Part shown: positions 1 through 6,034 of the stretch, piece by piece
How the letters are laid out: each line of letters begins with the position of its first letter
Numbering within the stretch: the stretch's first letter is position 1
Assembly (NCBI GenBank): GCA_005798965.1
Contig: SYIB01000233.1
Span: 1-6,380, forward strand
Direction: 5' to 3'
Length of the DNA stretch: 6,380 bases
Origin: Planctomycetia bacterium
GTDB lineage: Bacteria; Planctomycetota; Phycisphaerae; Phycisphaerales; SM1A02
Notes under the pieces: model-generated
The model's database searches: none
Told to the model about the DNA's origin: nothing
Seen by the model: only the letters and a program-made list of their open reading frames with translations
Program-made: the position numbers and the translations under genes

Positions 1-635
1 CCTACGGCATGACCGAGACTGGTGCGATGGTCGCCGCCGGCCGACCGACGCCCGAGTCCGCCGATGGCTGGTCGGGTCGATGGCTCGATGGTGTCGTGGC
101 CAAGCGGATCGGCTCGGACCTCTTTGTCCGTTCGCCCACCACGGCGCTTGGCGCATGGCGCGATGGTGCGATCGAGCCGATCGTCGAGGCGGGAGGATGG
201 CTGCGCACGAATGATCAGGGCCGCTTCGAGCAGGGCACGGTGATCGTGTCCGGGCGCAACGACCGCGTCTTCATCTCCGGAGGCGAGAACGTGGACCCGG
301 TCGAGCTCGAGATGCAGTTGCTCCATCACGCAGCGCTGCTCGGTGCTCGCGTGATCGGCGTACCGCACGACCGGTGGGGCATGCGCCCGGCAGCGTTCGT
401 GCGCACGGATGGCAGCGCGGTCGACTGGAACGCGCTGACCGCTTCGCTTGCCGAGCACCTGCCGCGCCACGCTTTGCCCGACTCGATCGTGGAGTGGCCC
501 ACCGATCTGCCGCACAAGGCATCGCTTGCGCAGTGCCATGCAGCGCTCCCTGCAGCGCGTGTGCTGTGGAGCAAGCCGGCGCCCGAGCGCTCAGCGGTCG
601 GCGAGCCGGCGGATGGCATCGGGCACGGCCACTGA
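1..635 (+). CDS. AMP-forming acyl-CoA ligase, C-terminal part (MenE-like o-succinylbenzoate-CoA ligase)
   Basis: This is the 3' part of an adenylate-forming (ANL superfamily) acyl-CoA ligase. The reading frame is open to the left edge, and the first full codons spell YGMTETG, the A5 motif, so the ATG at 9 is internal and not the start. Next come an A7-like segment (GGWLRTNDQGRF, with TND for the usual TGD) and an A8 hinge with GRNDR followed by ISGGENVDPVELE. The GGEN-x-x-P-x-E-x-E form is typical of MenE, which converts o-succinylbenzoate to its CoA ester in menaquinone synthesis. The neighbouring MenI-like thioesterase supports that reading, but other acyl-CoA ligases share these motifs. 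The A10 region near the end (LPHKASLAQ, 507-533) lacks lysine at the usual G-K position. The last 15 codons overlap the 3' end of the convergent thioesterase gene. The superfamily is near certain; the MenE assignment is moderate. Confidence 0.85.
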   Translation, partial: YGMTETGAMVAAGRPTPESADGWSGRWLDGVVAKRIGSDLFVRSPTTALGAWRDGAIEPIVEAGGWLRTNDQGRFEQGTVIVSGRNDRVFISGGENVDPVELEMQLLHHAALLGARVIGVPHDRWGMRPAAFVRTDGSAVDWNALTASLAEHLPRHALPDSIVEWPTDLPHKASLAQCHAALPAARVLWSKPAPERSAVGEPADGIGHGH

Positions 636-983
636 CGATCCGTCACGCCCCACGCACGCATGCACGAGCGTGATGCGCGCCGCGCATCGCGAACCAAGCA
701 TGAGTTCGTGGAGCATCGTGACCGAACGCTCGCCACAGGCGGCCATCGATGAGTGCACCTCGACCGCATCGCCAAGGCGCAGCGGCGCGTGAAGATCAGC
801 CTCGACCCGAACAATGGGCATGGCGGGAAGCCGTCCGGCGAGCATGTCGGTGATCGGCGCACCATGGGCCGCGAGCCAGTGCTCGAAGCCGCGGTGCGCG
901 ATCTCGATCGAGCGTGCCGTGAAGACCACGCCGGCAGCATCGGTGTCGGCGAGCGAGACGATGTGGCTGAACGCGTGCTGCAC
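591..983 (-). CDS. Hotdog-fold acyl-CoA thioesterase, 4HBT type (possible DHNA-CoA hydrolase, MenI-like)
   Basis: This 130-residue protein has the usual length of a single-domain 4-hydroxybenzoyl-CoA thioesterase. Residues 13-21 read DTDAAGVVF, matching the family's active-site signature. By homology Asp15 corresponds to the catalytic aspartate of 4HBT and of cyanobacterial 1,4-dihydroxy-2-naphthoyl-CoA thioesterase. The following stretch (residues 22-38) fits the long central helix, and residues 57-75 (IVRVEADLHAPLRLGDAVE) fit the conserved strand of a hotdog fold. MenI-type enzymes hydrolyse DHNA-CoA to DHNA in the cytoplasm. The adjacent MenE-like ligase favours this role over YbgC-type or 4-hydroxybenzoyl-CoA activity. 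The start is GTG at 983: it is the only usable start after the in-frame TAG at 995-993, and AGGA lies 7 nt upstream. The gene follows the propeller gene by 17 bp and probably shares its transcript. Its final 45 bp overlap the ligase gene on the other strand. Confidence 0.85.
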   Translation of the reverse strand: MQHAFSHIVSLADTDAAGVVFTARSIEIAHRGFEHWLAAHGAPITDMLAGRLPAMPIVRVEADLHAPLRLGDAVEVHSSMAACGERSVTMLHELMLGSRCAARITLVHACVGRDGSSVAVPDAIRRLADR

Positions 984-990
984 GCACGCA

Positions 991-994
991 TCCT
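991..994 (-). promoter_or_regulatory. Shine-Dalgarno site for the thioesterase GTG start
   Basis: AGGA (994 down to 991) stands 7 nt before the GTG at 983. It sits in the 17-bp gap after the stop of the upstream propeller gene and overlaps the TAG (995-993) that closes the thioesterase frame. This site decides the GTG start. Confidence 0.55.
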
Positions 995-1000
995 AGGGGT

Positions 1001-2053
1001 TCAGCAGGGGCCCCATGCGCTGAGCATCACGCCCAGGTCGGAGCCATCGACCGTACCGCTGCCATCGATGTCGGCGGCACCGGATGCGCCCCAACCACTC
1101 AGCAGAAGCCCAAGATCGCCGCCATCGACGAGGCCATTGCCATCGAGGTCGGCCGGGCATGCCGGCGGCAGCGTGAACGGCGTGAGGAACCGGAAGCTCG
1201 AGACCGGTGGGTTGCCCGCACCGCCTGGGTTGTTCACGATCTCGACCTCGGCTCCGCCGATGGGGTCGAGCATCTGCACGCGGGTTCCTCCCGTATAGAG
1301 AAGTTTCCCGTTGCCCAGCGTCCACACGCCGCGTGGGCTCGTGAAGGTGGGATAGAAGTTGCCGAGCTGCCCCGTTGCCGAGAGATTCCAGAGCCCGCGC
1401 GGATCGCTGAAGCCGGCGACCCAGAAGCCGCCGCCCGTGGCGGGCGCGATCTGCTGCGGGAAGTCGAAGTAGCTCAGACCATCGGAGTCGAAGAATGGCG
1501 GGGACTGCACCACGCCGGCGTCGCTCACGAACTCAAGGTCCTCACCGCCGAGCGCAGCGTCGCCCGAATCCGCCACCATGAACCCACCGGGCACCGCGAT
1601 GATGCCGCGCGGGTTGCGCATGAGCGGGCTCTGCAGGAACAGCTCGAAGCCCGAGCCGTCGAGGTTCATGCGCCAGATGCGACCCGGCTCGGAGAGCGTC
1701 GTGACGGATGGTTCGGTCACGTAGATCTTGCCATTCTTCACGCAGCAGCCGTAGGCGCGGGTCAATCCCTGCGCGGGGCCGCAGAGTTCACCGAGGAACA
1801 CGCCCTGCGCACTGAACTCGCGCACGGTGGCGTCCACCTCATCGGTCACGATCATCGTGCCGGTCGGGCTGGCGACCACCTGGATCGGCTGGTCCAGGAA
1901 TGCGGTGTCCACGATCACGTTCTGGCTCACGATCGCACCGGTCGTGGCATCGAAGGCCCAGACCGTCTGCCGGAGCGAATCCGGGCAGAGCAGGACAGAG
2001 GTGCCGCCACCAGGAAGGGCGAGCGCGACGGTGGCAAGGGTCGTGGCGATCAT
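1001..2053 (-). CDS. Exported NHL/beta-propeller-like protein with C-terminal dockerin-like repeats
   Basis: This 350-residue protein probably works outside the cytoplasm. Residues 2-19 form a short hydrophobic, Ala/Leu-rich segment that could be a signal peptide, but it has no basic residue after Met1, which is unusual. Residues 25-290 show repeated short strands with turns such as FDATTGAIV, FSAQGVFLG, YVTEPS, RIWRMNLDGSG and LYTGG. These resemble NHL/SMP-30-like propeller blades that report when something was last active on a path, a fold used for binding or for lactonase-type enzymes; I see no catalytic set. Residues 298-350 hold two dockerin-like calcium loops and end in WGPC, the tail style of Phycisphaerales exported proteins. 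Cysteines 23, 91, 103, 104, 299 and 350 would suit disulfides after export. The ATG at 2053 is the only start after the in-frame TAG at 2068-2066. The thioesterase gene follows by 17 bp. The ligand is unknown. Confidence 0.8.
   Translation of the reverse strand: MIATTLATVALALPGGGTSVLLCPDSLRQTVWAFDATTGAIVSQNVIVDTAFLDQPIQVVASPTGTMIVTDEVDATVREFSAQGVFLGELCGPAQGLTRAYGCCVKNGKIYVTEPSVTTLSEPGRIWRMNLDGSGFELFLQSPLMRNPRGIIAVPGGFMVADSGDAALGGEDLEFVSDAGVVQSPPFFDSDGLSYFDFPQQIAPATGGGFWVAGFSDPRGLWNLSATGQLGNFYPTFTSPRGVWTLGNGKLLYTGGTRVQMLDPIGGAEVEIVNNPGGAGNPPVSSFRFLTPFTLPPACPADLDGNGLVDGGDLGLLLSGWGASGAADIDGSGTVDGSDLGVMLSAWGPC
1010..1150 (-). repeat. Two tandem dockerin-like EF-hand repeats (GC-type dockerin tail)
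   Basis: Two 21-residue units lie at residues 302-322 and 328-348 of the propeller protein (1150-1088 and 1072-1010). Each follows D-x-D-x-(N/S)-x-x-V-D-G-x-D-L-G-x-x-L-S-x-W-G. Calcium-ligand positions 1, 3, 5 and 12 are D302, D304, N306, D313 and D328, D330, S332, D339. The pair is bracketed by Cys299 and the terminal Cys350. Classical dockerins bind cohesins in cellulosomes. The role of the planctomycete type is not established, and attachment at the cell surface or between secreted proteins is an inference. Confidence 0.85.
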
Positions 2054-2062
2054 GCTCCTTCG

Positions 2063-2090
2063 AGTCTAGGACCAGACCGGCTCAGGTCAA
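2063..2090 (-). promoter_or_regulatory. Sigma-70-like promoter of the propeller gene, probably giving a near-leaderless transcript
   Basis: Read on the minus strand, TTGACC (2090-2085) is followed by a 16-nt spacer and TAGACT (2068-2063), a good match to -35 and -10 boxes. Only 9 nt separate the -10 box from the ATG at 2053, so transcription should begin 1-4 nt before the start codon. The AAGGAG at 2060-2055 is just 1 nt from the ATG, too close for normal ribosome binding. The rest of the 92-bp gap (2054-2145) shows no gene. Confidence 0.5.
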
Positions 2091-2145
2091 AGCAGGAGCA
2101 CGGTTTCCGCATGCTGCAACCGGCCACCTACGCCCGCGTGCGGCA

Positions 2146-3243
2146 TCACCAGCGTTCGGTCGCATCCTTGGGCGCCAAGTGCCACGGCGACGGTTCGATG
2201 CCATTGATCCTCGTGTTGCCCGGGATCGTGATGGTGCGCACCGGGTGCAGGAAGTCACAGGGAAAGGGCAGGGTCGGCTTGGACAGCGCATCGAGACGGG
2301 CCGTGTCCTCCGACGACAGCGTGATGGCGCACGCACCGAGATTGTCCTCAAGCTGCGTCATCGTACGTGCGCCGAGGATCGTGCTCGTCACGCCGCTGCG
2401 GTCCATGACCCACCGCAAAGCGACTTGGGCTGGCGTCGCGCCGTGCGCTGCCGCGATCTCGCGCAGGGCGTCGATGATCACGAAGGTGGTTTCGTTGAGG
2501 TAGGTGCTGTCGCGACGCACGCGCGTGGAGCCGTCGTCGTTGGGTCGGTGTGTGCGATCGAACTTGCCCGAGAGCACGCCGCCGCGCAGGGGCCCCCACG
2601 GCGTCACACCCAGGCCGAGCGCGCGCGCCATCGGCATCAGCTCCCCCTCGACGGTGCGCTGCAGCAGCGAGTACTCGATCTGCAGCGCCACGAATGGGAC
2701 CCAGCCCTTGATGATCGCCTCGTACTGCATCTGCGTGCACACCCAGGCCGGGTGATCGCTCAGCCCGAGGTAGCGCACCTTGCCGGAGCGCACGAGCATG
2801 TCGAGCGTGTGCACGGTCTCGTCGACCGGCGTGTGCGGATCGAGGAAGTGGACCCAGAGCAGGTCGATGTGGTCCGTGCGCAGGCGACGCAGCGAGTCCT
2901 CGACCTGGTGCATGATCGCCTTGCGCCCCGAGCCGCCCCCGTTGGGATCGCCCACGTGCATGCCGCCACCGAACTTGGTGGCCACCACCATGCGATCGCG
3001 CAGTCCCTTGCCGCCGCCGGTCGAGAACCACTCGCCGAGGATCGCCTCGCTGTGCCCCTTGGTGTAGATGTTGGCGGTGTCGATGAAGTTGCCGCCTCTG
3101 GCGACGAAGCGCTCAAGCTGGGCGATCGACTCCTTGGGACCCGTGCCGAAGCCCCACTCGGTGCCAAAGGTCATGGCACCCAGGCAGAGGGGACTGACGC
3201 GAAGGCCGGAGCGGCCGAGGGTGACGGAGTGGTCAAGTGCCAT
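2146..3243 (-). CDS. Aldo/keto reductase (NADPH-dependent oxidoreductase)
   Basis: This 365-residue cytoplasmic (beta/alpha)8-barrel enzyme probably reduces aldehydes or ketones with NADPH. The N-terminus (LGRSGLRVSPLCLGAMTFG) is the standard family opening. The catalytic tetrad is visible as Asp55 and Tyr60 (NFIDTANIY), Lys90 (VVATKFGG) and His132 (LLWVHFLDPHTP). The cofactor region reads GARTMTQLEDNLGA at 291-304, with Arg293 placed to contact the NADP 2'-phosphate. The sequence is closest in style to the broad bacterial AKR group that also includes the Kv beta-subunit relatives, and the substrate cannot be told. The C-terminus after residue 325 is a tail of about 40 residues ending in APKDATERW. 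The ATG at 3243 is the first start after the in-frame TAG at 3255-3253 and has no Shine-Dalgarno. It is divergent from the K+ channel gene across 49 bp and is followed by a 92-bp gap before the propeller gene. Confidence 0.93.
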   Translation of the reverse strand: MALDHSVTLGRSGLRVSPLCLGAMTFGTEWGFGTGPKESIAQLERFVARGGNFIDTANIYTKGHSEAILGEWFSTGGGKGLRDRMVVATKFGGGMHVGDPNGGGSGRKAIMHQVEDSLRRLRTDHIDLLWVHFLDPHTPVDETVHTLDMLVRSGKVRYLGLSDHPAWVCTQMQYEAIIKGWVPFVALQIEYSLLQRTVEGELMPMARALGLGVTPWGPLRGGVLSGKFDRTHRPNDDGSTRVRRDSTYLNETTFVIIDALREIAAAHGATPAQVALRWVMDRSGVTSTILGARTMTQLEDNLGACAITLSSEDTARLDALSKPTLPFPCDFLHPVRTITIPGNTRINGIEPSPWHLAPKDATERW

Positions 3244-3249
3244 GGAGGC

Positions 3250-3255
3250 ACTCTA
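3250..3255 (-). promoter_or_regulatory. Candidate -10 box of the aldo/keto reductase gene
   Basis: TAGAGT on the minus strand (3255-3250) lies exactly 6 nt before the ATG at 3243. The intervening GCCTCC cannot act as a Shine-Dalgarno site. This geometry would place the transcript start at or next to the start codon. No convincing -35 box is seen 16-18 nt further upstream. Confidence 0.35.
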
Positions 3256-3280
3256 GATGCACGTGAGCGGTGTGGATCGC

Positions 3281-3286
3281 TACCTT
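3281..3286 (+). promoter_or_regulatory. Candidate -10 box of the K+ channel gene
   Basis: TACCTT at 3281-3286 lies 6 nt (GCCCAC) before the ATG at 3293, the same distance as on the opposite strand for the reductase. There is no Shine-Dalgarno. The -35 region (TGCACG at 17-nt spacing) matches only three of six consensus bases. The site supports 3293, rather than the in-frame ATG at 3257, as the true start. Confidence 0.35.
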
Positions 3287-3292
3287 GCCCAC

Positions 3293-4030
3293 ATGCCCAG
3301 CATCAGCCCACCGCGACGGCCGAGACGGACCGCGCGTGCCATCGAGCCCGTGCCGATGCCGAACGCGAAGGCTCCTGTTGACCAGGCGTGGGTCAAGCAC
3401 GAGGATTCGGTCTACCACATCTACATGGCGGCACTCGCGATGCTGGCGATCCTCGTGGCGGTGGGGCTCTTTCTGTCGCCGAGCGAGCCCGACGTCGTAG
3501 GGGTGCTCACCGTCATCGACTTCGTGCTGTGCCTCTTCTTCTTCTATGACTTCTTGCGTCATTTGCGGAGAGCACCGTCAAAGCTGAAGTACCTGTTGGG
3601 CTGGGGCATCGTGGATCTCCTGAGCAGCATGCCGTTTCTGTTCCAGACGCGCTGGTTGCGACTGGCGCGGCTGTTGCGGTTCCTGATGCTGCTGCGTGCC
3701 GCACGCATCCTCTGGGAATCGGCCAAGGTCGAGCGTCGCAGCATCGTGATGGCCGGCGCGACGTTCTTGATCCAGGCACTTTTCATCATCATCTGCATCG
3801 TCGTGCTGTATGTCGAGCACGATGCACCCGACGGCAAGATCCACTCGGCGAGCGATGTGCTCTGGTGGGCCATGACCACCGTCACCACGGTGGGGTACGG
3901 GGACATGTATCCGGTGACCACGCCCGGACGCATCGCCGGTGCGATCCTGATGGTGTCGGGCATCGGCTATCTGGCCACGGTGCTGGGCGTCTTGGCGCAG
4001 GCCGTCGTGCCCCAGCGCAAACAACACTGA
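3293..4030 (+). CDS. Voltage-gated potassium channel, six transmembrane helices (Kv/KvAP type)
   Basis: This inner-membrane protein of 245 residues should form a tetrameric K+-selective channel. The N-terminus (residues 1-38) is Pro/Arg-rich and cytoplasmic. Helices follow at about 40-61 (S1), 70-92 (S2, acidic Asp76 and Asp86), 100-118 (S3, Asp108) and 120-141 (S4). In S4, arginines recur every third residue (120, 123, 126, 129, then 135 and 138), the voltage-sensor pattern. S5 spans about 150-174, the pore helix leads into the filter TTVTTVGYGD (about 195-204), and S6 runs from about 211 to 237. The protein stops right after S6, so it has no RCK or cyclic-nucleotide domain, and the short N-terminus is not a T1 domain. 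An in-frame ATG at 3257 would add 12 residues. I prefer 3293 because a -10-like box sits 6 nt before it and the upstream ATG lies in the reductase promoter. The gene is convergent with the phosphoesterase gene. Confidence 0.92.
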   Translation: MPSISPPRRPRRTARAIEPVPMPNAKAPVDQAWVKHEDSVYHIYMAALAMLAILVAVGLFLSPSEPDVVGVLTVIDFVLCLFFFYDFLRHLRRAPSKLKYLLGWGIVDLLSSMPFLFQTRWLRLARLLRFLMLLRAARILWESAKVERRSIVMAGATFLIQALFIIICIVVLYVEHDAPDGKIHSASDVLWWAMTTVTTVGYGDMYPVTTPGRIAGAILMVSGIGYLATVLGVLAQAVVPQRKQH

Positions 4031-4042
4031 GCCCGGTACCTG

Positions 4043-4057
4043 GACCGGCGGCCGGTC
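4043..4057. terminator. Small GC hairpin between convergent genes, possible bidirectional terminator
   Basis: GACCGG (4043-4048), loop CGG and CCGGTC (4052-4057) form a perfect 6-bp stem in the 25-bp gap between the channel stop (4030) and the phosphoesterase stop (4058-4056). There is no T-run on either strand, so this is a weak terminator call based mostly on position. Confidence 0.3.
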
Positions 4058-5021
4058 ACTCCATCGCGGTCCAGCCGTAGGTCTCGTACCTATGGTCGAA
4101 CGATCCGTCGGCCCGAAGGTCGAGCACGCCGAAACCCTCGGGCACGCCCTCGAGCGCACCTTTCCACCACGAACCGCTCACCGCACCGTCGTTGATGTAG
4201 GTGATGCCGTCGGTCTCGCAACGGTCGCGCAGGTGGATGTGTCCACTCAGGCACAGCCGTACCTTGCCGCTCGCGCGCATGAGTTCATGCAGTTCTGCAC
4301 AGTCCGTGTGCATCTCGCCACCAGAGAGGATCGTGTCCGTGCCGCGCGCAGGCGGCTTGCCGTAGGTGATCGCAGTGATTGCAATGATGGGGATGTGGCT
4401 CACCACACACACCGGCATGCCTGCGGGCGTTGCCTTGAGCTCGGCCTCGAACCAGCTGCGCTGCTCGGGATCGAGGAAGCCCTTGTAGCCGTTGCCGTCT
4501 GGCTGCACGCTGTCGAGCACGATGAACCGCCAGCCGCCCCGATCGCTCGAAAACCAGTTGCGCTGCTGGCCGAAGGTCTCGCAGGCCCACTTCTTGCCCC
4601 AGTCGGCGGCATCGAGCGGCACATCGGTGCGCGCGCGGTTCCAGCCCAGGATGTCATGGTTGCCGGTCGTGTGCAGTACGGGCACCGACACGCCCTTCAT
4701 CATGCTTTCGTAGCACGCGCGCATGACCTTGGCGCGGTCGCGCTTGGCATCGAAGACATCCATGACGGTGTCGCCGCCCGTGATCACCAGGTCGGGCTTG
4801 AGCTCCTGCGCCCGCGCCCAGGCCTGGGCGGCACCGCGCTCGGCCTGGCGCTCGGGCTGCACGTGGATGTCGGTCATGTGGATCAGGCGGAAGGGCTTCG
4901 ATGCAACTGCATCCTGGATCGGTGCAGCCACGGCATGCGCGCGCGAACGGCCAAGGAACGGCGCCAGCGCGAGTCCGGCGGCGGCGGCAAGGGCATCACG
5001 ACGGTCGATGGGCGTGCTCAT
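4056..5021 (-). CDS. Exported calcineurin-like metallophosphoesterase
   Basis: This 321-residue two-metal phosphoesterase carries the full set of signature motifs: D51-I-H53, G82-G-D84, G120-N-H-D123, H209 (VVSHIP) and G260-H-x-H263. These bind the dinuclear metal centre that hydrolyses phosphomono- or diesters. The general form recalls CpdA-like and purple-acid-phosphatase-like proteins, and the substrate is unknown. Residues 1-30 look like a Tat signal: Arg7-Arg8 (DRRDAL), a hydrophobic Ala/Leu stretch and an AHA site at 28-30. The protein is therefore probably folded before export to the periplasm. The frame is open to an ATG at 5159, but that start would add 46 residues overlapping the DUF72 gene and bury the signal. 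The ATG at 5021 overlaps the DUF72 stop as ATGA, which points to translational coupling. It is the last gene of the minus-strand run. Confidence 0.92.
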   Translation of the reverse strand: MSTPIDRRDALAAAAGLALAPFLGRSRAHAVAAPIQDAVASKPFRLIHMTDIHVQPERQAERGAAQAWARAQELKPDLVITGGDTVMDVFDAKRDRAKVMRACYESMMKGVSVPVLHTTGNHDILGWNRARTDVPLDAADWGKKWACETFGQQRNWFSSDRGGWRFIVLDSVQPDGNGYKGFLDPEQRSWFEAELKATPAGMPVCVVSHIPIIAITAITYGKPPARGTDTILSGGEMHTDCAELHELMRASGKVRLCLSGHIHLRDRCETDGITYINDGAVSGSWWKGALEGVPEGFGVLDLRADGSFDHRYETYGWTAME

Positions 5022-6031
5022 GCGCGGGTCATACCATCCTCGTGCAAAGCCCGCGCAAGGCGCTCGACGGACCTCGGCGAACTGCCCTCGGCCTTGTTGT
5101 TCACGATGACGAAGCATGCGATGCCCGCCTTCATGGCGTATCGGTTCAGTCGCACCCACGAGGCCAGTCCGGTGGGATCGGGATCGACGATGCGGTCAAA
5201 CGGCGCGTAGCGCTCCTTGGCTTCCTCGTACGAGAGCCCGCTGTGGAGCATCCATCGGCAGCAGAGCACGCGGTTGGCCTCGACGGGAACATGCTCCGCC
5301 TGCGCCATCGGCCCCGGCATCGATGGGTGCACCGAGTAGCAGTGGCTTGCACCGGTCGATCGCAGCATGCTCAGGTAGGAAGGGCGCAGCATGCGGCGAT
5401 CGCGCCACTCGATGGCGTAGAGCGGTCCCGGCGGCAGGCGAGCCAGGAACCCGCCGACCTCATCGATGATGCGCTCGGCTTCGCTGTCGTCGCGGACGCC
5501 CAGATGCGAGAACTGGAACAGGATCGGCCCGCATCGCTCGGCGAGACCGCCCACGCAGGGCGCCACGATCTCGTCGGCGGCGAACGCCGCATCGAGCCAG
5601 CGCGATGGGCGGTGCGGCGCCCCCGGTGAGGGCCGCCAGCCATCGAGCGGCTGCGCGGGCTGCATGATCGACTCGTGCGCCTTCACCACGAAGCGGAAGT
5701 CGTGCGGCACCTGCGCCGCCAGGCGCATGAACTCGTCGAGGGGCGCAGGTCGGTAGTAGGTCTTGTCGACGCCGACAGTGCGCAGGAGTGGGTGCTGCGA
5801 GTAGGCACGAAGCCCATCGCGCGCGAGCGCTGACTCGTTGTGCCGTCCCGCATAGACCAGCCCCTTCCAGCCGGGAAAGCTCCATGAGCTGGTGCCGAGC
5901 CTGATCGACGCGGGCAGCGACGCGCCGAGTGCGGCGTGCGCGGGATCCGGGGCGGCCGGCGCCACCGCGCCATCGATGGCTGGCTCGTCGCCCGAGCCGC
6001 CGAAGAGCGACCATTGCTCCCCGGTCGTCAT
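5018..6031 (-). CDS. DUF72 (YecE-family) protein of unknown function
   Basis: This 337-residue cytoplasmic protein has the DUF72 fold, a TIM-barrel-like family of unknown biochemical role. Visible family landmarks are GTSSWSFPGWKG at 46-57, a conserved Tyr in KTYYR at 90-94, VVKAHESI at 115-122, the ILFQF strand at 170-174, AIEWRD at 206-211 and the final VNNKAEGSSP at 310-319. About 40 residues before the first motif form an Ala/Pro-rich, probably disordered leader that begins with a WSLFG segment. The length is at the upper end for the family because of this leader. The ATG at 6031 lies 3 nt after the phosphatase stop and 9 nt after GAGGTG. The gene runs into the phosphoesterase through a 4-bp overlap, so it is the middle member of a coupled three-gene transcript. 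The family assignment is firm; no reaction can be named. Confidence 0.92.
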   Translation of the reverse strand: MTTGEQWSLFGGSGDEPAIDGAVAPAAPDPAHAALGASLPASIRLGTSSWSFPGWKGLVYAGRHNESALARDGLRAYSQHPLLRTVGVDKTYYRPAPLDEFMRLAAQVPHDFRFVVKAHESIMQPAQPLDGWRPSPGAPHRPSRWLDAAFAADEIVAPCVGGLAERCGPILFQFSHLGVRDDSEAERIIDEVGGFLARLPPGPLYAIEWRDRRMLRPSYLSMLRSTGASHCYSVHPSMPGPMAQAEHVPVEANRVLCCRWMLHSGLSYEEAKERYAPFDRIVDPDPTGLASWVRLNRYAMKAGIACFVIVNNKAEGSSPRSVERLARALHEDGMTRA

Positions 6032-6034
6032 GCG

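Noticed and set aside
326..991. A 221-codon minus-strand frame that starts with ATG close to the thioesterase start.
   Set aside because: It is out of frame with the thioesterase, which has the DTDAAG signature, and it is Ser/Arg-rich with no domain.
753..1298. A 181-codon plus-strand frame across the thioesterase/propeller junction.
   Set aside because: It crosses two well-supported genes on the other strand and has a low-complexity Pro/Ser/Arg translation.
1985..1996. A lipoprotein signal around Cys23 of the propeller protein (VLLC).
   Set aside because: The residue before Cys is Leu rather than Gly, Ala or Ser, and the segment lacks a basic start, so the lipobox is not convincing.
2092..2117. 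An imperfect hairpin (GCAG...CTGC ends, CGG-TTT-CCG tip) downstream of the reductase as a terminator.
   Set aside because: The stem needs two bulges and has no T-run, so it is no better than chance in GC-rich sequence.
1900..3381. A 493-codon open frame on the plus strand opposite the reductase and part of the propeller gene.
   Set aside because: It is the antisense of a clearly coding reductase with all catalytic residues. The translation is Arg/His/Ala-rich with no recognisable domain, as expected in GC-rich DNA.
5022..5159. A longer phosphoesterase starting at the ATG at 5159.
   Set aside because: The extra 46 residues lie entirely within the DUF72 coding region and would place the Tat-like signal internally. 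The ATGA start at 5021 is better.
4092..5210. A 372-codon plus-strand open frame opposite the phosphoesterase.
   Set aside because: It is a shadow of a gene with complete metal-binding motifs. The composition is Ala/Arg/Val/His-biased and shows no family features.
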